Shown: positions 24,049-38,000 of the stretch, in pieces
Layout of the letters: each line of letters begins with the position of its first letter
Position numbering within the stretch: position 1 is the stretch's first letter
From: Cloeon dipterum
Taxonomy: Eukaryota > Arthropoda > Insecta > Ephemeroptera > Baetidae
Reading direction: 5' to 3'
NCBI RefSeq assembly: GCF_949628265.1
Contig: NC_088788.1
Coordinates: 8,432,001 to 8,496,000 of the forward strand
DNA length: 64,000 nucleotides
Position numbers and translations under genes: made by a program
The notes under the pieces: generated by a model
Told to the model about the DNA's origin: nothing
The model's database searches: none
Seen by the model: only the letters and a program-made list of their open reading frames with translations

Positions 24049-24775
24049 GCTCTCGGCCGCAGCTCGAGTTGGGGTAGGCAGGCGGCAACAGGTGCGCAGC
24101 GCCGCCGGTGCGGTGCGGGGCCCGCGGGCGACGCAGGCCCCACCCCGATCCATAGCCATGCATTATGAATCGCCCGCCCGCCCGCCAGGCAGCCCGCCTC
24201 GCGGAATTCCGAATTTGACTGCTGCTGCTGCTGGAGCGACGCCGCGCCGTCTTTTTTGTTGACTCTGCCTAATGAGACGCCCGTTTTATTTGCCCTCTGC
24301 ACCCGCCGACACACGATCGACTCCCCAATGCGGATACCAATCTTGTCAGTCAACCAGCCAATCCTTGCTTTTTTTGTTCTCATTGTCTGCCTGTCAGGGA
24401 TCAAGGGAAATCGGGAGGATGGCTTAGTTCCATTGCTCCTAGAAGACAGTTTGAATAGCTTGAATTATTCACAATTAAAAATTATATTTATAATATTTTG
24501 TTTTATTTATACTTATATTTTTTAAAAAAATAAATGTTTTGAAAATGAAATTTTTTTATTTAAATCGTCACGCCAGCCTAGTCAATTTCAGTGAGATCAA
24601 AAAAGAATTAGTTATCTCCCAGAGTTTATCAGTTTATAGATATGAAAATTCATGAAATCCAATCAGTGGCGAAAAAGTTTTAAGTCGAGGTTGAAATCAA
24701 ATTATTAAGCGCCTATATTTAAAAAGGCAAAAAGTGCATTGATATCAAAATAAATTCGTGTTAAGTCCTAAACGA

Positions 24776-25245
24776 AAATTGCCTTTTAGCAACGGTTTTT
24801 ACGTTTCCACCGATTTTTAGCACGTTGAGTCGAATTAGACTGTGTGAGTCGGCTGCCAACAGGGTTGCAAAAAACCCGCATTTAAAAAAATGTGCAGTGG
24901 TAAAAACTGGTTATTTTATTTATCAAATTTTAACCAGTTTCTTGCAGGCAACGTTTGCACCTCAATTTTCGGTGATTTTCTAATTAATTGCTCCTGACCT
25001 CGACTTCAAAAACTATCGGAGATACATTTTTGGAGAAACTGAGGCAGCAAATGGCAATTTAAAAGAAAAAAATTAGCACAGTAAAGGAAATTTTGAGAAT
25101 ATTTTAGATTTTCACAGGGAAATACGGAATAAATTCATTTCTTGCATTTCTGGCGCAAGAAATTAGTAGAAATTGAGTGGTAAAACCGTTAAAAACCAGT
25201 GGTGCAAATGCAACCCTGGCTGCCAAACCTGTTTCGACCCTCAGG
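24776..25245. mobile_element. Family 2 repeat fragment split by a hAT-like insertion
   Basis: The outer segment, GTTTTTACGTTTCCACCGAT then (after 25226) CGACCCTCAGGAAT, matches the right ends of the family 2 copies at 37131-37515 and 41975-42490. It is interrupted at 24860-25218 by an element with an 8-bp duplication, so the family 2 copy is the older insertion. Confidence 0.6.
24860..25218. mobile_element. Non-autonomous hAT-like MITE, 359 bp, with 8-bp target-site duplication
   Basis: The ends are CAGGGTTGCA and TGCAACCCTG, exact inverted repeats of ten bases. GCTGCCAA occurs directly on both sides (24852-24859 and 25219-25226). An 8-bp duplication with CAGGG-type ends is diagnostic of the hAT superfamily. 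No transposase open frame is present. A decayed relative lies at 35765-36120. Confidence 0.88.
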
Positions 25246-25689
25246 AATTTGTTAAAAATGAAATTCCTGGGCAGCTTTAAATTTTGTAAAAAAAAAATAC
25301 AATTTCCTACAGCGTTCTATTTCTACTGATTCAATTACATAATTTGCGATGAAGGTGATGAAAACTCCTAAATTGTCTTGTAAAATGAAATTTTATTTTG
25401 ACAAAATGATGACTGAATTTGCTTCCTAAAATCTTTATTATTTTTCATTTTCAGTAAATGTGAAATTTGTCAGTATATAAATGTCACTATGAATATGTAG
25501 TTGAATTTTTTGTAAAACAAAAATATATTGAAATAAAAAATATCTTATATATAAATTTGTTAATTCAGTTTAAAATACATAAGTTAATCTACAAAAAAAT
25601 TTCCAACAATTCTTGCAAAAGAGTTTCCAGTTAATCAGAGTAAATAATGCTGACAAACCCTGAAGTTTGGACAAACATACCGACCACAT

Positions 25690-26007
25690 TCCGCACAATT
25701 CCAGGCGTTAGAAATAGGTGTGAGGGGTTGCCCTGGCGCAGGGCAGGCAGGGTGCGATCGGGCCGGTGTCTCATTACTTGGAGGGCTTAATTGCGGCGCG
25801 CGGGGCTGAATTATTAAGGCCGGCGTGCGATCCCCGTGGTGATTTAATTAACAGCGAGACTCGGTCGGAGCCGGGAAGAGCGCGCGCCAAGGGCGAATCG
25901 ATGCGCGCGTCAGGGCGGGGGCGCTTGCGCACCCCGCCACCCGACAGCACGCCTGTCGCCCGACTCAGGCACAGCCACGGCCACGCAGAGTCAGTCATGG
26001 ACCAGTG
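25690..26007 (+). promoter_or_regulatory. GC-rich upstream/5'UTR region of the CUB gene with a three-codon uORF
   Basis: Composition changes from AT-rich to CpG-rich just before the CUB start codon, consistent with a promoter and 5'UTR. A minimal uORF (Met-Asp-Gln-stop, 25997-26008) precedes the coding start. Its TGA shares one base with the CUB ATG. Confidence 0.5.
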
Positions 26008-29000
26008 ATGGAGGCCCTCGCGCTCCTGCTGCTGCTCCTCGGCGCCGCCAGCAGCCGCGACGTCAAAGGTAACACCCGATTTTTTTTTTATTTACTTCAA
26101 AGGCAGATCTGATATCGCCGCGCAGTGTCCCTTTATTTTCAACCCCTTTTTGCCGCCTTTTTCCAGGGGGTGAAAGGGACTAATTTGTTCCGTGCGTAAT
26201 TAATTTTCTCTCGGCGTGAAGAGAGAGAGAGAGCGAGGTATTCAACGCGCGGCCGGCGTCTTCCTTCTCCCCGACATGAATAAACATCGGCCGCAACGCG
26301 CGCCTTCAAACTTGCCTTTGCAAATTTTCCGCTTCGCGGAATTCAGAGTGAGATTATATATTTAACGGTTGGCAAGTTCAGACTATCTTTTTCATGACTT
26401 CAAATTTCTCCTTAAAAATTACGTTGTACCGAAACCATAATAATTTTAGCCTTAAAACACGGTGAGTTAACATTTTAGAGCAGAAATTTCAAGTAAACAT
26501 AGGCATAAAAATACAGAATTCACCGATTTTATTCTAGATTTTCCTCAGTTTTTATCGAGAATCTTGTAAAAACGTAAGGTTTTAAAGGTAGGGTGGATAA
26601 AATTATTATTCTACTTATTTTGGCGACCGTTAAATCCCGATTTTCGTGTTTGCCTCTTTCAAACGCTTGAAGTTTAACGGAAATTTTTAATTTGAGCTTT
26701 GTCTTGCTTCAAATTTATTTTTTTAACTGTCTTTTCTAAATATCTGTTCGTTTACTATGCATAAAAATGCACACAAAATTGTTTCCGTGTTCAACAAAAT
26801 AATTATCACTGTCGCTTTCAAACTCTCTGAAAGTATCTGATGCCAAAATTCTTCACACCTAAAAATCTCAAACGCAGCAGAAGCTTTGCTGATCAAAATT
26901 GCTTCAAGTATTCATTTATTCGCTTATTTACTCCTAACAGCGTAATTCTGTATGCTACTGTGGATTTGTGGAGGGTTTTAGGTCTATTAAAGGTAAAAAT
27001 CAAATTTTTGCCAATTTACCGTCCAAAATTTTAACCGCTCATCCCGTTTTTGTTTCTTTTCATTCTCATTGCAATCTGTCCAAAAAATATGCAGATTTCA
27101 ATGGCAATTTCTGTCTCAAGTGAGTTTTTGCTTGCAGATAATGCTTTCTCTGTTCAAAATCATTATTGAATGTCTAGGTAATTTTTAAAATAATGTGCAA
27201 GTTACTGTTAGCAAAAATCTTATTTAAAATCATTTTAATAATTAGCATAAATTTAACCATACAATTTTAATGTTATTGAAGTAGTGGCTGCATTTGAATT
27301 TTTCTAACATTTAATAACAATTAAACCACATGAAATTTTCAAAGTCCAAAAACTTAAAATTTTAAATAAATATTTGGCGAAGCAACAATTGATTTCGGAA
27401 ACCTCTGAAATGAAAATTAGCATGGCATTTTGAACTACATTAAAAATTGAAATACATGAATCAAATTCTCAAATTCTAGTCAATTTTTCACGATGACCTA
27501 AAGAGATTTTTAGTTTGACCCAATATTTCGAGTAAAATTTAAAATCAATAAGCTTCATCAAGTCATTTGAAATCAAATAACTATTGCCAATGCATAAAGC
27601 TAATCCTCTGAAGCCCCAGTTAAAGCCATATAATTGACCTAGATAGCAGAGTAAAGTTTTGGGGAAAAAGTTGCTAGCTGCAAAGTTCAAATGGTGAGAT
27701 TTGTCCCACCTTATTTAAAAGCTCATTTTATTTCACAGCAAAGAGATAAGAGATTCCCCAAAAAGTGCCACGATGTACCGTTGGATAGATCTTGATGAGA
27801 GAGGAATCGAAATCAACCAAGAAAATATAGTAAAGCGCTTTAAATTTTGGAGTAAATTGGCAAATTTTGAATTTAAATTGATCTTCTTTTGATCATTTCA
27901 CATTGCTGAAAACTACCGATCAACTTTTTAACAGTCAACAATTCTTAATCGTTTAGAATTTTCAATTTTTGCCGCGTTTATAAACCGGCCTGCCAAGAAA
28001 TAACACAAATTTTCTCCCCAAAAAATCAAGCATTTTATTTAGATCCTTTTCCTCTCGGTTTGAACAAAATGTCAATTGCGCGGTGAAAGTGAGACGCGCG
28101 CGAGGCGGGCAGCTGAGTGAGATTTGCATGCTTTTTGCATTTTTGGGGCGCAAATCTCCCCAGGGCCGCGCGCCTTAATGGATCCGACACAAAAAATCAA
28201 TTTACCTTTGGCCGCGCGGCGAGAGAGAGAGAGATGGAAAAAGTCGCGATTTTCGGTGCAGGCAGGTGCAGAGAACAGGAGAGCAGAGAGAGGATGCTGC
28301 GGCTCCTTTATGGCGCTGTGTCAGGCGAGCAACGCACGCAACCCCATTTATCACCTCGGCCGTGGCGTTGGCGGTGGCGGCGGCGCAATTTTTCCCGCGC
28401 AAAAAAGTGCGGGGCCGAGGGAAAAAAGTGTCCCCGGGGCCGCGTGCCGAGGAGATAATTGTCATCGTCGGACGCGGCGGCATGCATCGATTGGACGCGC
28501 GCCAACTGACCTAGCGACCGGCTGCGCGCCTCCCCTGAGACTTCGCCACCCGCCCCCGGTGCAGCGCATTGCACCACTCGCACGCCCGGACACTCACTGA
28601 TCGCCACCTCCGCGATCGTCCAAAACACAAAAAATAAAAATCGAGCCTCCGAATAATTGCATTTTTAGGCCATGGCACAATTTAATTAAAGTTCAGATGG
28701 ACTGAAAACAATTTAAATATTTCATGGAATGTGCAAGAAGAGTTCTTCTCCTATTTTTAACAATTTAGAAAAATAAATTTAGTATCAGAAATGAAGAAAT
28801 ATTATTTTTTTTACATTGTTTTCGTGGTATTATGTCGGTTTTTCTGTAAAAAAAATTTGCAGCCAGGAGATTTGTGTGGTTTTTATAGGATTAAATTTTG
28901 GTCTGGTGGTGTTTGTTTCAGCGGGCAACTGTGACGTGGTGATCACAAGCGACGCGGGCAAGAACGGGAGCGTGTCGTCGCCAGGCTTCCCGCAGCCGTA

Positions 29001-32000
29001 CCCACCGCGCTCCGTCTGCCGCTACGAGTTCCAGGGCCGCGGAAAGGAGCGCGTCCAGCTCGTTTTCACAGAGTTCAACCTTTTCACAGCAAACGACGAC
29101 GACCATGAGTGAGTACGAATCCACCCAAAACGAAAATCTTTGATTTCGACAGAACTATGATTATTGTTCTCAGTTCATATTCTTGTCTCATTTACAAAAA
29201 TAAATAAAAATAAAATATACATAATAAGATGTACATAGAGAGTCCATAAATCTTCGGTAAAACTGAGAAAAGTTTCACGCTAGAAACCAAAAAGTGAATG
29301 AAACATGAAAAAAGAATGTTTTAAAAATTTAACACTCACGACTGCGACTGGTCTGGTTCGTGAAGAGTTTCGCCTCCATTGTTATTTTTCCGACATCGCA
29401 CGTTCCGAAAAATTGGACTGTGCTGGACAGCACGATCATGACGTTCACACATTTTTGTCCACTTCTTATCACTGCTCATTTTAAAACTTATCTGGCACTA
29501 CGCCACTGCACTCACTAAAAAATATCTGAAATACAACTGCAAAAATGCAAACGACGTGAACACTTTCCGTGCGAATTCTATGCATTACCAGCTGATAGTG
29601 AGACGTGCGAGATGCGAGAATATGTTGAAAAGACCGACCCGCTACTCGCCATCTGATTAGTGAGAAGTGAGAGTAAACGTCTTGCTAATTGAATTGGCTA
29701 ACTTTTTCATGGCCAAACACGTTACTCTTAAAAACGGAAAATCATTTGGGATTCCCGATCATTTGGGAATTTATAAGAATAAGCGGTGTGCTCCTGGTTC
29801 TTCAACTTACTTATCCTCGTAATAATCAGATAAATCAGTACAGCGCACGTGATTTGTCAAGAATTTCCAAGTCGGCCTATCATGTGTGATTGTTTTTACT
29901 CACGCCGCGAAATGTGTTCAAGTTCAAGCCGCTGGATTTTTCAGGTGTTTTCAGTGAGTGCAGTGCTGGAAAAGTCAAATGAGTGGACTAATTAATTATC
30001 CAGTTTTCGTCTGTGGGAACATGGTTTTGGAGCAGACATTCCACAAAAGCCAGACTATAAGAATGGTAACACTTCATTTTGAAGAAAATTAGACTTTTTG
30101 AGAATCAATTTGGTGACAGGGCTTGATACAAAATTGATCCAACTTGATTTATTTGAACGCAAATTCAAAGTTTTTGCGTCTTAAGAGCATCCAGATATTC
30201 CTGGGAGTTCATGATCAATATTTCAGTTCCTTTTTATTTCGTATTTTGCACGAAGAGAAAACATTGTATGATATACACAGTAGGTTATATATATTTTTAG
30301 TGTCACATTTAATATAAAATGTAATACAGTCAGTGTTAATATTGCTGTGCAGAAAAACCTCTCATCATGCCCTTGCTTTTGGCGAGGCCTGGCACGCCCC
30401 AATTTGCCCTTTTCCGCCCCTTGTCTCTAGCGACCCCAAACTCTCGATTTTTTTTCCTTCTGGCGAGGCGTGTATCTGCAGGCCCTTCCTTTCTTTCGAC
30501 ACGCATTTGCTCCATTCCGAGTGCCCCTTCCAGAAAAAAACCCTGCGATAAAAAAAAATCAAATTAATTACGGCAAAGCATCGCTCTTTGCCTGGCATCA
30601 AATTGAACCAGTCGGCAATTCGTAAATTATTTACCTTCAATTAAAACGCATGCTTTTTTTAAACTCGGCACTCGTGTGAGGATTGGTACTTAGGCTTTTA
30701 GAGGGGAGTAAAATTTGTGCGTGTAAAATCGAGATGGATGGCGAAAGTAGGGCTTTTGGAAATGCTGACAAAAGAGGGCATTTTTCACGCGTCCCCGTAA
30801 GTGGTTTTTTGTCCGCGCGCCCGTTTTTGCAGCGCTTCTCCTTTAAGCTGAAATATTCCATTTTTCACCACCGCGCTTGGCCGGCAGCGCGCGTGAAACA
30901 AAAAGATTGTTTTGCCCTCTTTCTCATATCTCTCGAAATTTCCCAGCGATGCGAACGAAAAAAAATTGGCTGTTTTATTCTTTGCCCGTCTTTCGGCGAA
31001 ATGAACTAATAATTGACGCGTGTTTAATCAAAAAAGGGAAATATGACGCGACGAGAACCAGGAGGCGAACTGAGGCGCAAGTTTGCTCATCCAATTTGCA
31101 CAATCCGCGCGTGGAATGATTAAAACTTTCTGATCACCATCACCATGCTCCTCGTTCGTTTACTCGCTGCTGACGCAATATCCACTCTCTGTAATTCATT
31201 ATTTCCACTTCTCTTTTGCTCCTTTTTGTCATAAAATTTGCCGGGATTAATAAACTGAGGAGCAAAAAGTTTACTATCCTCTGTTTAAATGAAAAATGCA
31301 GGTATTAAAAGTGTGCTATAACTGTATATCAGTGAAATGAGGTTGTAACACGACAAATAGATGATACAGGATTATTATTATCTTTTTACTGTTAGATTGA
31401 GTTTAAAGTAGTACAGGAAATACATTTATGGCACTGCAAACCAACTTCTGAGGGTTGAATCAGGATATTGACAGCAGATTAAATCGGTCAACGCACTTGC
31501 CGAAAATAGATGGAAACTTGAAAGCTGATACGTTGGCGGTTTTTGATCTTATATCTATCAAAAAGTGTCACAAAAACGCACGCTTATAATCAGAGGAAGC
31601 GGTTCTCTGATGGAATGCAACGCTGGCCTAATATCGAGACAGCAGCGCCACAACGACAACCAGCGCAATTGAGCGGCAAGGCTGGTTGTCACTGTGGCGC
31701 TGCAGTCTCGATCTTAATCCTATATTATCCTACGTAAAAAATCCAGGTTGCCTGCGTCCTTGTAGAATTATTTATACCAGGTTTCAGACCAAAAACCGCC
31801 AAATTAACGGTTATTACTTATTCGCCGATTTTCAACATGATATGTCGAATCATCGACCTAGTAATTAACTTATTATTCCCTCAGGAATCGACTGGCTTTG
31901 TCGAAAATGAAATGCCCGTACTACTTTTAATAAAAATTGCTGGGAATTGAAACGAGAGCTAATAGGGCTATAAAAAGTCACCCTATTTGGAGTTTGATTG

Positions 32001-35000
32001 GATTTTATGTGACTTTAACTATGTAAGAAAGTCTTTTTTTTATGTTTTTAGTGACCCGATATTATTTTCAATCTGTCCTATACCAACTTTTGGAACTTCT
32101 AAGTTGTTTAATAAGACGCGATATTAAGCAATTGTAAAATTGTGCTGCGTTGATTCACTTTCCGACTTCTTGTTTATTTTATTAAAGCGGTTTCCCAAAA
32201 ATTTCTCTCCAAGCAGTTTTGAACATTTCGCGCCAAATCTCCAGAGGCCGCCGCTATCTCGGCAGTTGAACAGCACATAAAACGCAAGAAAAGCAGTTCA
32301 TCTGAGTGCTTTCCGCGAAATTTGCTCGGCGATATTGGTTTTCATCAGTTTGAACTGTCAGGGTTCGCAGCGGGAGATGCAAATGAGAGGGAATGAAAGC
32401 TGTGTCGCCGAATTTGATATCGATATGGCAGCGCGCAGGAAGCCATGCGAGCAGACGAAAAGTTGGAGGCGCATTTGTTATAATACAATGTTTGCTTTGC
32501 GACAAAGTTTGCAGGAAAATCGCATCTCTCGACCCCATGAGCAACTTTTGCCGAATTTAGCCCCGCTTTTGTCTTGGGCTCGTCAAATGGCTCGTTTGCT
32601 CTAACGACTCACGCTTGAAAAATGATCCTCGCGCTTGCTTGCTTCTTGCTTGTTTGTTGCCCCCGAGACGACTCGTCGTCGTTTTCCCCGACGACAAAAG
32701 TGTCTTTCTCGCTCCTATTAGAAAAACACACACGCATTCAGCTAGCATGATTGTTTTATTTTCCGCCAGAAACTTGATAACTCTCAAGTTTTCCTTCTTA
32801 TGAGGAAAACTGAACGCGTTCATTTGCCTCAATTACGAAACAAAACACAACAGTCTTCCTTAAACAGTAAAATGTATTGTGTTACTTTTAGGAGAAAATT
32901 TGATTATTTATCGACATCTTTAGGAAATAATTACCATTAAATTTGACTTGCAGACCTAGGGTTGCAGTTTATATAACGGTCCAAAATCCTTTAAATTGTG
33001 AATATTTTCAAGTTTCCCTGTGATGTACAAATTTCAATCTCCAGATAGGATTCAACCTTTTGGAAAAGTTTATTTTGAAATTATAATGGAGAAATCCGAG
33101 AAATCGTATATTTTTGTGTCCCGCATCTTCAATAAAATATTATTATAATAGTATTTTAATTGCAAGTTTTTGCATGGTTAGCCATTTTCTCATTTCATTA
33201 TAAATAACAAATTTTAATCACATTTTCCATGACAATATAATAACATGTTAATTCTAGATGAAATTAATTTTCTGGGAACAATTGACATTTTAATTTAAAT
33301 TTGCAAAAATATTTAATATTTTGATTGTTAAAAAAATTAAAAAAATTAAATCTTAATAAAGCCTTTTTGTATTTACTACTCCAAGCTATAATTGAATAAA
33401 ACATTTTCAGAATGATTAAAACTTCTGTAAAAAGTCTGAATTTTAAAAGATACTCCAAACTGACCAATTTTTTGTATCACAAAACTTGCCACTTGAAATT
33501 GAGGTCACAACTGATTGTAAAATGAAGCATTTTCCCATTTAGAGCAACCGCCGATTATGTATTTAAAAAAAAACTCAGCTTGAATCTCTCTCAGCGAGTG
33601 GCAAATCGTATAGCAGAACAATTTTTAAACCCATTCCATCGGAGAAAGAGCAGATGTGAAAGCTTGCAATCGACAAAAAGAAAATAACAAAACACGCCGC
33701 TCGTCGCGGCTGGGGGGAAAAGTGCCAAGTTGCAATTCACTGCAAATCCGCAGGAAAAACATCGAATGTTGCATTAGTTCAATTCCGCGCTTGAGAAAAG
33801 AACTGGGCATAGGATTAGCGTCTCATTTTTCGGATCAAACCGCTCGCTGCTGGGTCTGCAGGAATTAGCATTCGCATTGCCGGCGCTTAATTGCGCAAGA
33901 GTGCATTCGCTTCGTTCGCTCGCTTGCACTTTTGCACCGAATGCAAATTGCCACTCCGCGCAATTTGGCATCGCGCCACCGACTAATTCTTACAAATACG
34001 ACGCTCACTCACCAGCAAAACGAAATGGGAAAAAGGATGTTCATGGAATGCTTTGATTCGATTTAGAAACAGAACAAGTAATGTTCTTCAAATATATACG
34101 AAAATTTTAAAAGTTGATTAGTAGGCAGGAATTTTATTCGTTAATACAAATTGGAATGTGGTTTTTTAAGTCTATTCCAATGAAAAATTCCAGTTGGAAA
34201 TTCAGGGTGACTACTAAAGAATTTTTTGTGGGTGCTCATTCATCAGTTAATCAAATCTGCGCAGATCATGAATTTCTAATTAACTGAACTCGATAAAAAT
34301 CGAAAAAAATAAACTGAAAATTTGCTAACCGTAATTTCGATAGACACTTAATAAATTAATGCTTCTTTAAACGATTTTAAACAATCTCCTTCCTATATTT
34401 TTTTTAAATTGTTATTTTTTTTACCAAATTCTAGATCTTGATTGTAACTGCCATTCTAGTATTATTTAATGATGCTCTTCCTGATAAATCCTTTCGAGTA
34501 GATCAAAATTTCAGGCACGAAACGCGGCTAAGGGGCTAATTTTTCCTCGTCTTCTGCGAATTAGCGGGGGAAAAAGCGGCCTTAGGGGGATGAGAGACGA
34601 TTTTTTCTCTTTCTGCGTGCTGCAGGCGTGGTGATGAATTCTTTCACTTTCATCGCCGCGCACACGCCATAATTTTCGCCTCGCCGCCCGCAGAGAACAG
34701 CAAACTACTAGCTGGGAGACGAATGCAAAGCAAAGCAGCGTTGTGGCGGCCGCAACATAATAATTTTCGCTTCAATTAGCCGCGACAATTAATTAGACTG
34801 GCGTGACCGCGAGGCCGGGGCTGGGGCACGAGGCAGGCAGGCAGTAGGTGTTTGCTGATTTCCAACTTCGCATTGTGCCCGCGTACAATGGCTTTGCAAA
34901 ATCCACACACTGCACGCCGTAATGGCACGGCTACAGCGCAGCAAAAGCCCTCGCCTCTCATGTATGTATACGTGATGTTTCCATAGCTGCCACAACGCCA

Positions 35001-38000
35001 GCCACGCAGCCCTCGTCCACCCCGAAAATCTATTTCTCCGCGGTGGATGGACTAAAAGATCAAAGGACTGCCCTACCATCAAAATTACTTTTACAATTTT
35101 ATTAAAGAAAATTAAAAAATGATTTTTTTTGCATTTTTTGAATAAAAATAAATTTTTTAAATGCACCTTTAAGGACATGGATGTTGAAAAAGAGTAATTT
35201 GATATTTTCTGGTGAAAAATCTGAAAATCAGTAGCCTTCGAATTTTTTGAATCGGCCGCCTCGTTAGCCGTCAAGCGCTGGACAAAGAGACCGGCCATTT
35301 TTTGAGGTTATATATGTATTGTGTCAATGGCCGCTGATATTCAGGACACGCCCTGATTTTTTTTGTCTAAAATTCTAAGGAAACTGAGGAAACTAAAATT
35401 TACGCATCTTCGCCACCATGAGAAGTGATGACTTCTCTCTTTGACCAGCTCTTGTTTGCGATTCCGAAACTTTCAATAAATCTATTTAATTATTAGAATA
35501 ATTTTGTTGCCAAAGTAATTTTTCAATGACACATGCACTTTTGTATTGACCAGTTTGTTAAATAGATATTTGATCAAATTTTCAATATTTATTTTATTTA
35601 AATTATTATTATTTTTGTCTTAAATGTCAAAACAACCGCCTTATTAAATGCACATATATTTTTAACATGGAAATAAATAAATACAACAGTATTCTTTCCC
35701 GTATCCAACTAATTTATTGCTCACACATAATAATTTAAGAAACAATATTACTCTACAGTTTGATCAGGTTGTAAAAAAACCCGCACTTTTTAAACAAAAA
35801 TGCAGTGGTATAGTAAGCGTTTTTTAAAATTTAAACTAGTTTCTTGCAGGCAATGTTTTCACCTCAGTTTTCAATAATTTTCTTATTATTATCTTATGAC
35901 CTCGTTAAGAAAAATTGTTAGAGACAACATTTTTAGTAAAATTGAGGCAGAAAAGGGATATTTAAAAGAAAAAATAAGCAAACTAGAGGAAATTTTGACC
36001 ACTCCGACCGCAAATTTTAAATTTTCACAAGGTAAAAATAAAATAAATTCATGTTTTGCGTTTCTTTGCAGGAAATTGGTAAAAATTGAGTGGTAAAAAC
36101 CGTTAAAACCTAGTTTTGAAAAAACCGGATGGTATAAGCTCTGAGTTTGATAGACAATTTTTCGAGAGGAAACGGGGCGACCCTTTGGCGGTGTGTGCGG
36201 TGTGTATTCCTCCCTATAGACACACGCTGGCTGGTTGGCTCGCTTTTCAAGCACACGCTGCTGCTTTTTGTTCAATTTCCTCGCGCAAATACCAGCTTCT
36301 TTTTGCGCTGCTTTGGAAAAAGCATAGTTTTCAGGTGGAAAAGCATATTCAAAAACGCCGGAGCTTCTTTTTTATTACTCTCCTCTGTGTGGTGTGTACT
36401 TTCTCCCCCGGCCACGCAGCTCGTAACGATTTGCACACATACACACACGCGCGCGTTCCCATTCCGTGTTCTCTCTCTCTCTCTCTCTTTGTTCGTCTCC
36501 TCTTCCCGAATTCCCTTTCTCTACGAAACGGATCATCGTTCGCAAACGAAAATTACACTTTTTTCTATCAAAGAGAGCAAAAATGAACTAAAACGTGTAC
36601 GCGGGTATTAAAATTAAATTCGATTCGACCTTGCTGCCCGAGGAAAAGGGCCAATGGTTGCGTAAATATTGAAAAATAAACAAACGTATGCGGTATTTCA
36701 TTTCAAACTCTGTGCATCAAAGAGCGGGCACTATTTGCTGTTGAAATTTTCATCCTGCACGTTCCTATTGAGCACACTGTGCTCACTGTTCATTTTATTT
36801 GAGAGCTAAAATTTTACGTTTTTGTATTATTTTGTCAGCTCCGATTGTTATTTCTAGCATTATTTTCTTTGTTTTAACTCCAACAATAAACAAGTCAATA
36901 TAATAATATCGATCTTGTCTAAACCGCAAATAAATACAAACAACATTTTGACGGTGAGCATTCGAGTTCACGCAATTTGAACCGATCACGATTTTATTTT
37001 TGGGTTAGTCTAAATAAAATACGCTATATACGAATTTTAATGTTTTCTCTGGATGTACAAAGCGTATTTATATAACCAACAGAATTCAAAAAGCTTTTAA
37101 ATTTAATGAAAAACCACATGAAAATTTATTTTTGCAGAAAATCGGCGGAAGCCTTAAAACCATTACTTTAGAAAGAAGTTCCACAATAACGCAGGCATCC
37201 AATCAAAAAAGGGAGCGATTCTCTAATTGGCTTTTGACTAAGATCGAGACAGCAGCGCCACAGCGACCGCCAGCCCAATCAAGTGACAAAGGTGACTGCT
37301 GGCTAACTTTTGCTCTGTCGTCTCGATTTTAATTCAGCATTACGTCCAAGCATAGGGCACTATTCCCTTCTCTGATTGGTCTCTGGCGTTTTTGTGGCAT
37401 TTTTTGCTAGGTTCAGACGATAAACCACCATCAAAGTAACAGTTTTTACGTTTCCCCCGATTTTCAACACCGTCATGTTGATTTGCTGACGGAGGGATTC
37501 GACTGCCAACTGTAAGTCGATCCCCAGAAATCAATATGCTCTGTCAACATAGAAATTTCGTCGCTTTCTTCAAAAATAAAAATTACTGTTTTTAGCATTT
37601 CAATAATATGTCTATCTTTTTGTACCTAACATATTTAAATCAATTTTTATTTCATTAACTGTTGCACGGGAAGCAATCGTGTTCTGGATCCAATATTCCT
37701 GGGTTTTCTCGGTCTTCGATTTTGCGCTGCTGATCCCGAGAGAGTCATGCACGCGGCGGTGGTCCCGGCCTTTTGCAACTTTTCGCAGGGAGCGAGTGAG
37801 CGAGCGAGCGAACAACATTTGTTGCCGAGTGAATTGCCGAGTACGAAGTAAAGAAGCGTGTGCGTGTGTGGGTAAGGGAAGCAAGCAAGCAAGGCTTGAT
37901 AAACTTTGGACTAATTGAATTAGGCCGCGCGCATCATCTCTCGGCTTTCCTTTCGCTGGGCGACGAATCCTAAACTTGCCGCTTAATTGCAAATCAATTT

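Noticed and set aside
35896..36096. 66-residue open frame with a coiled-coil-like sequence
   Set aside because: It lies inside a decayed hAT-like MITE, and the related copy at 24860-25218 does not keep the frame open.
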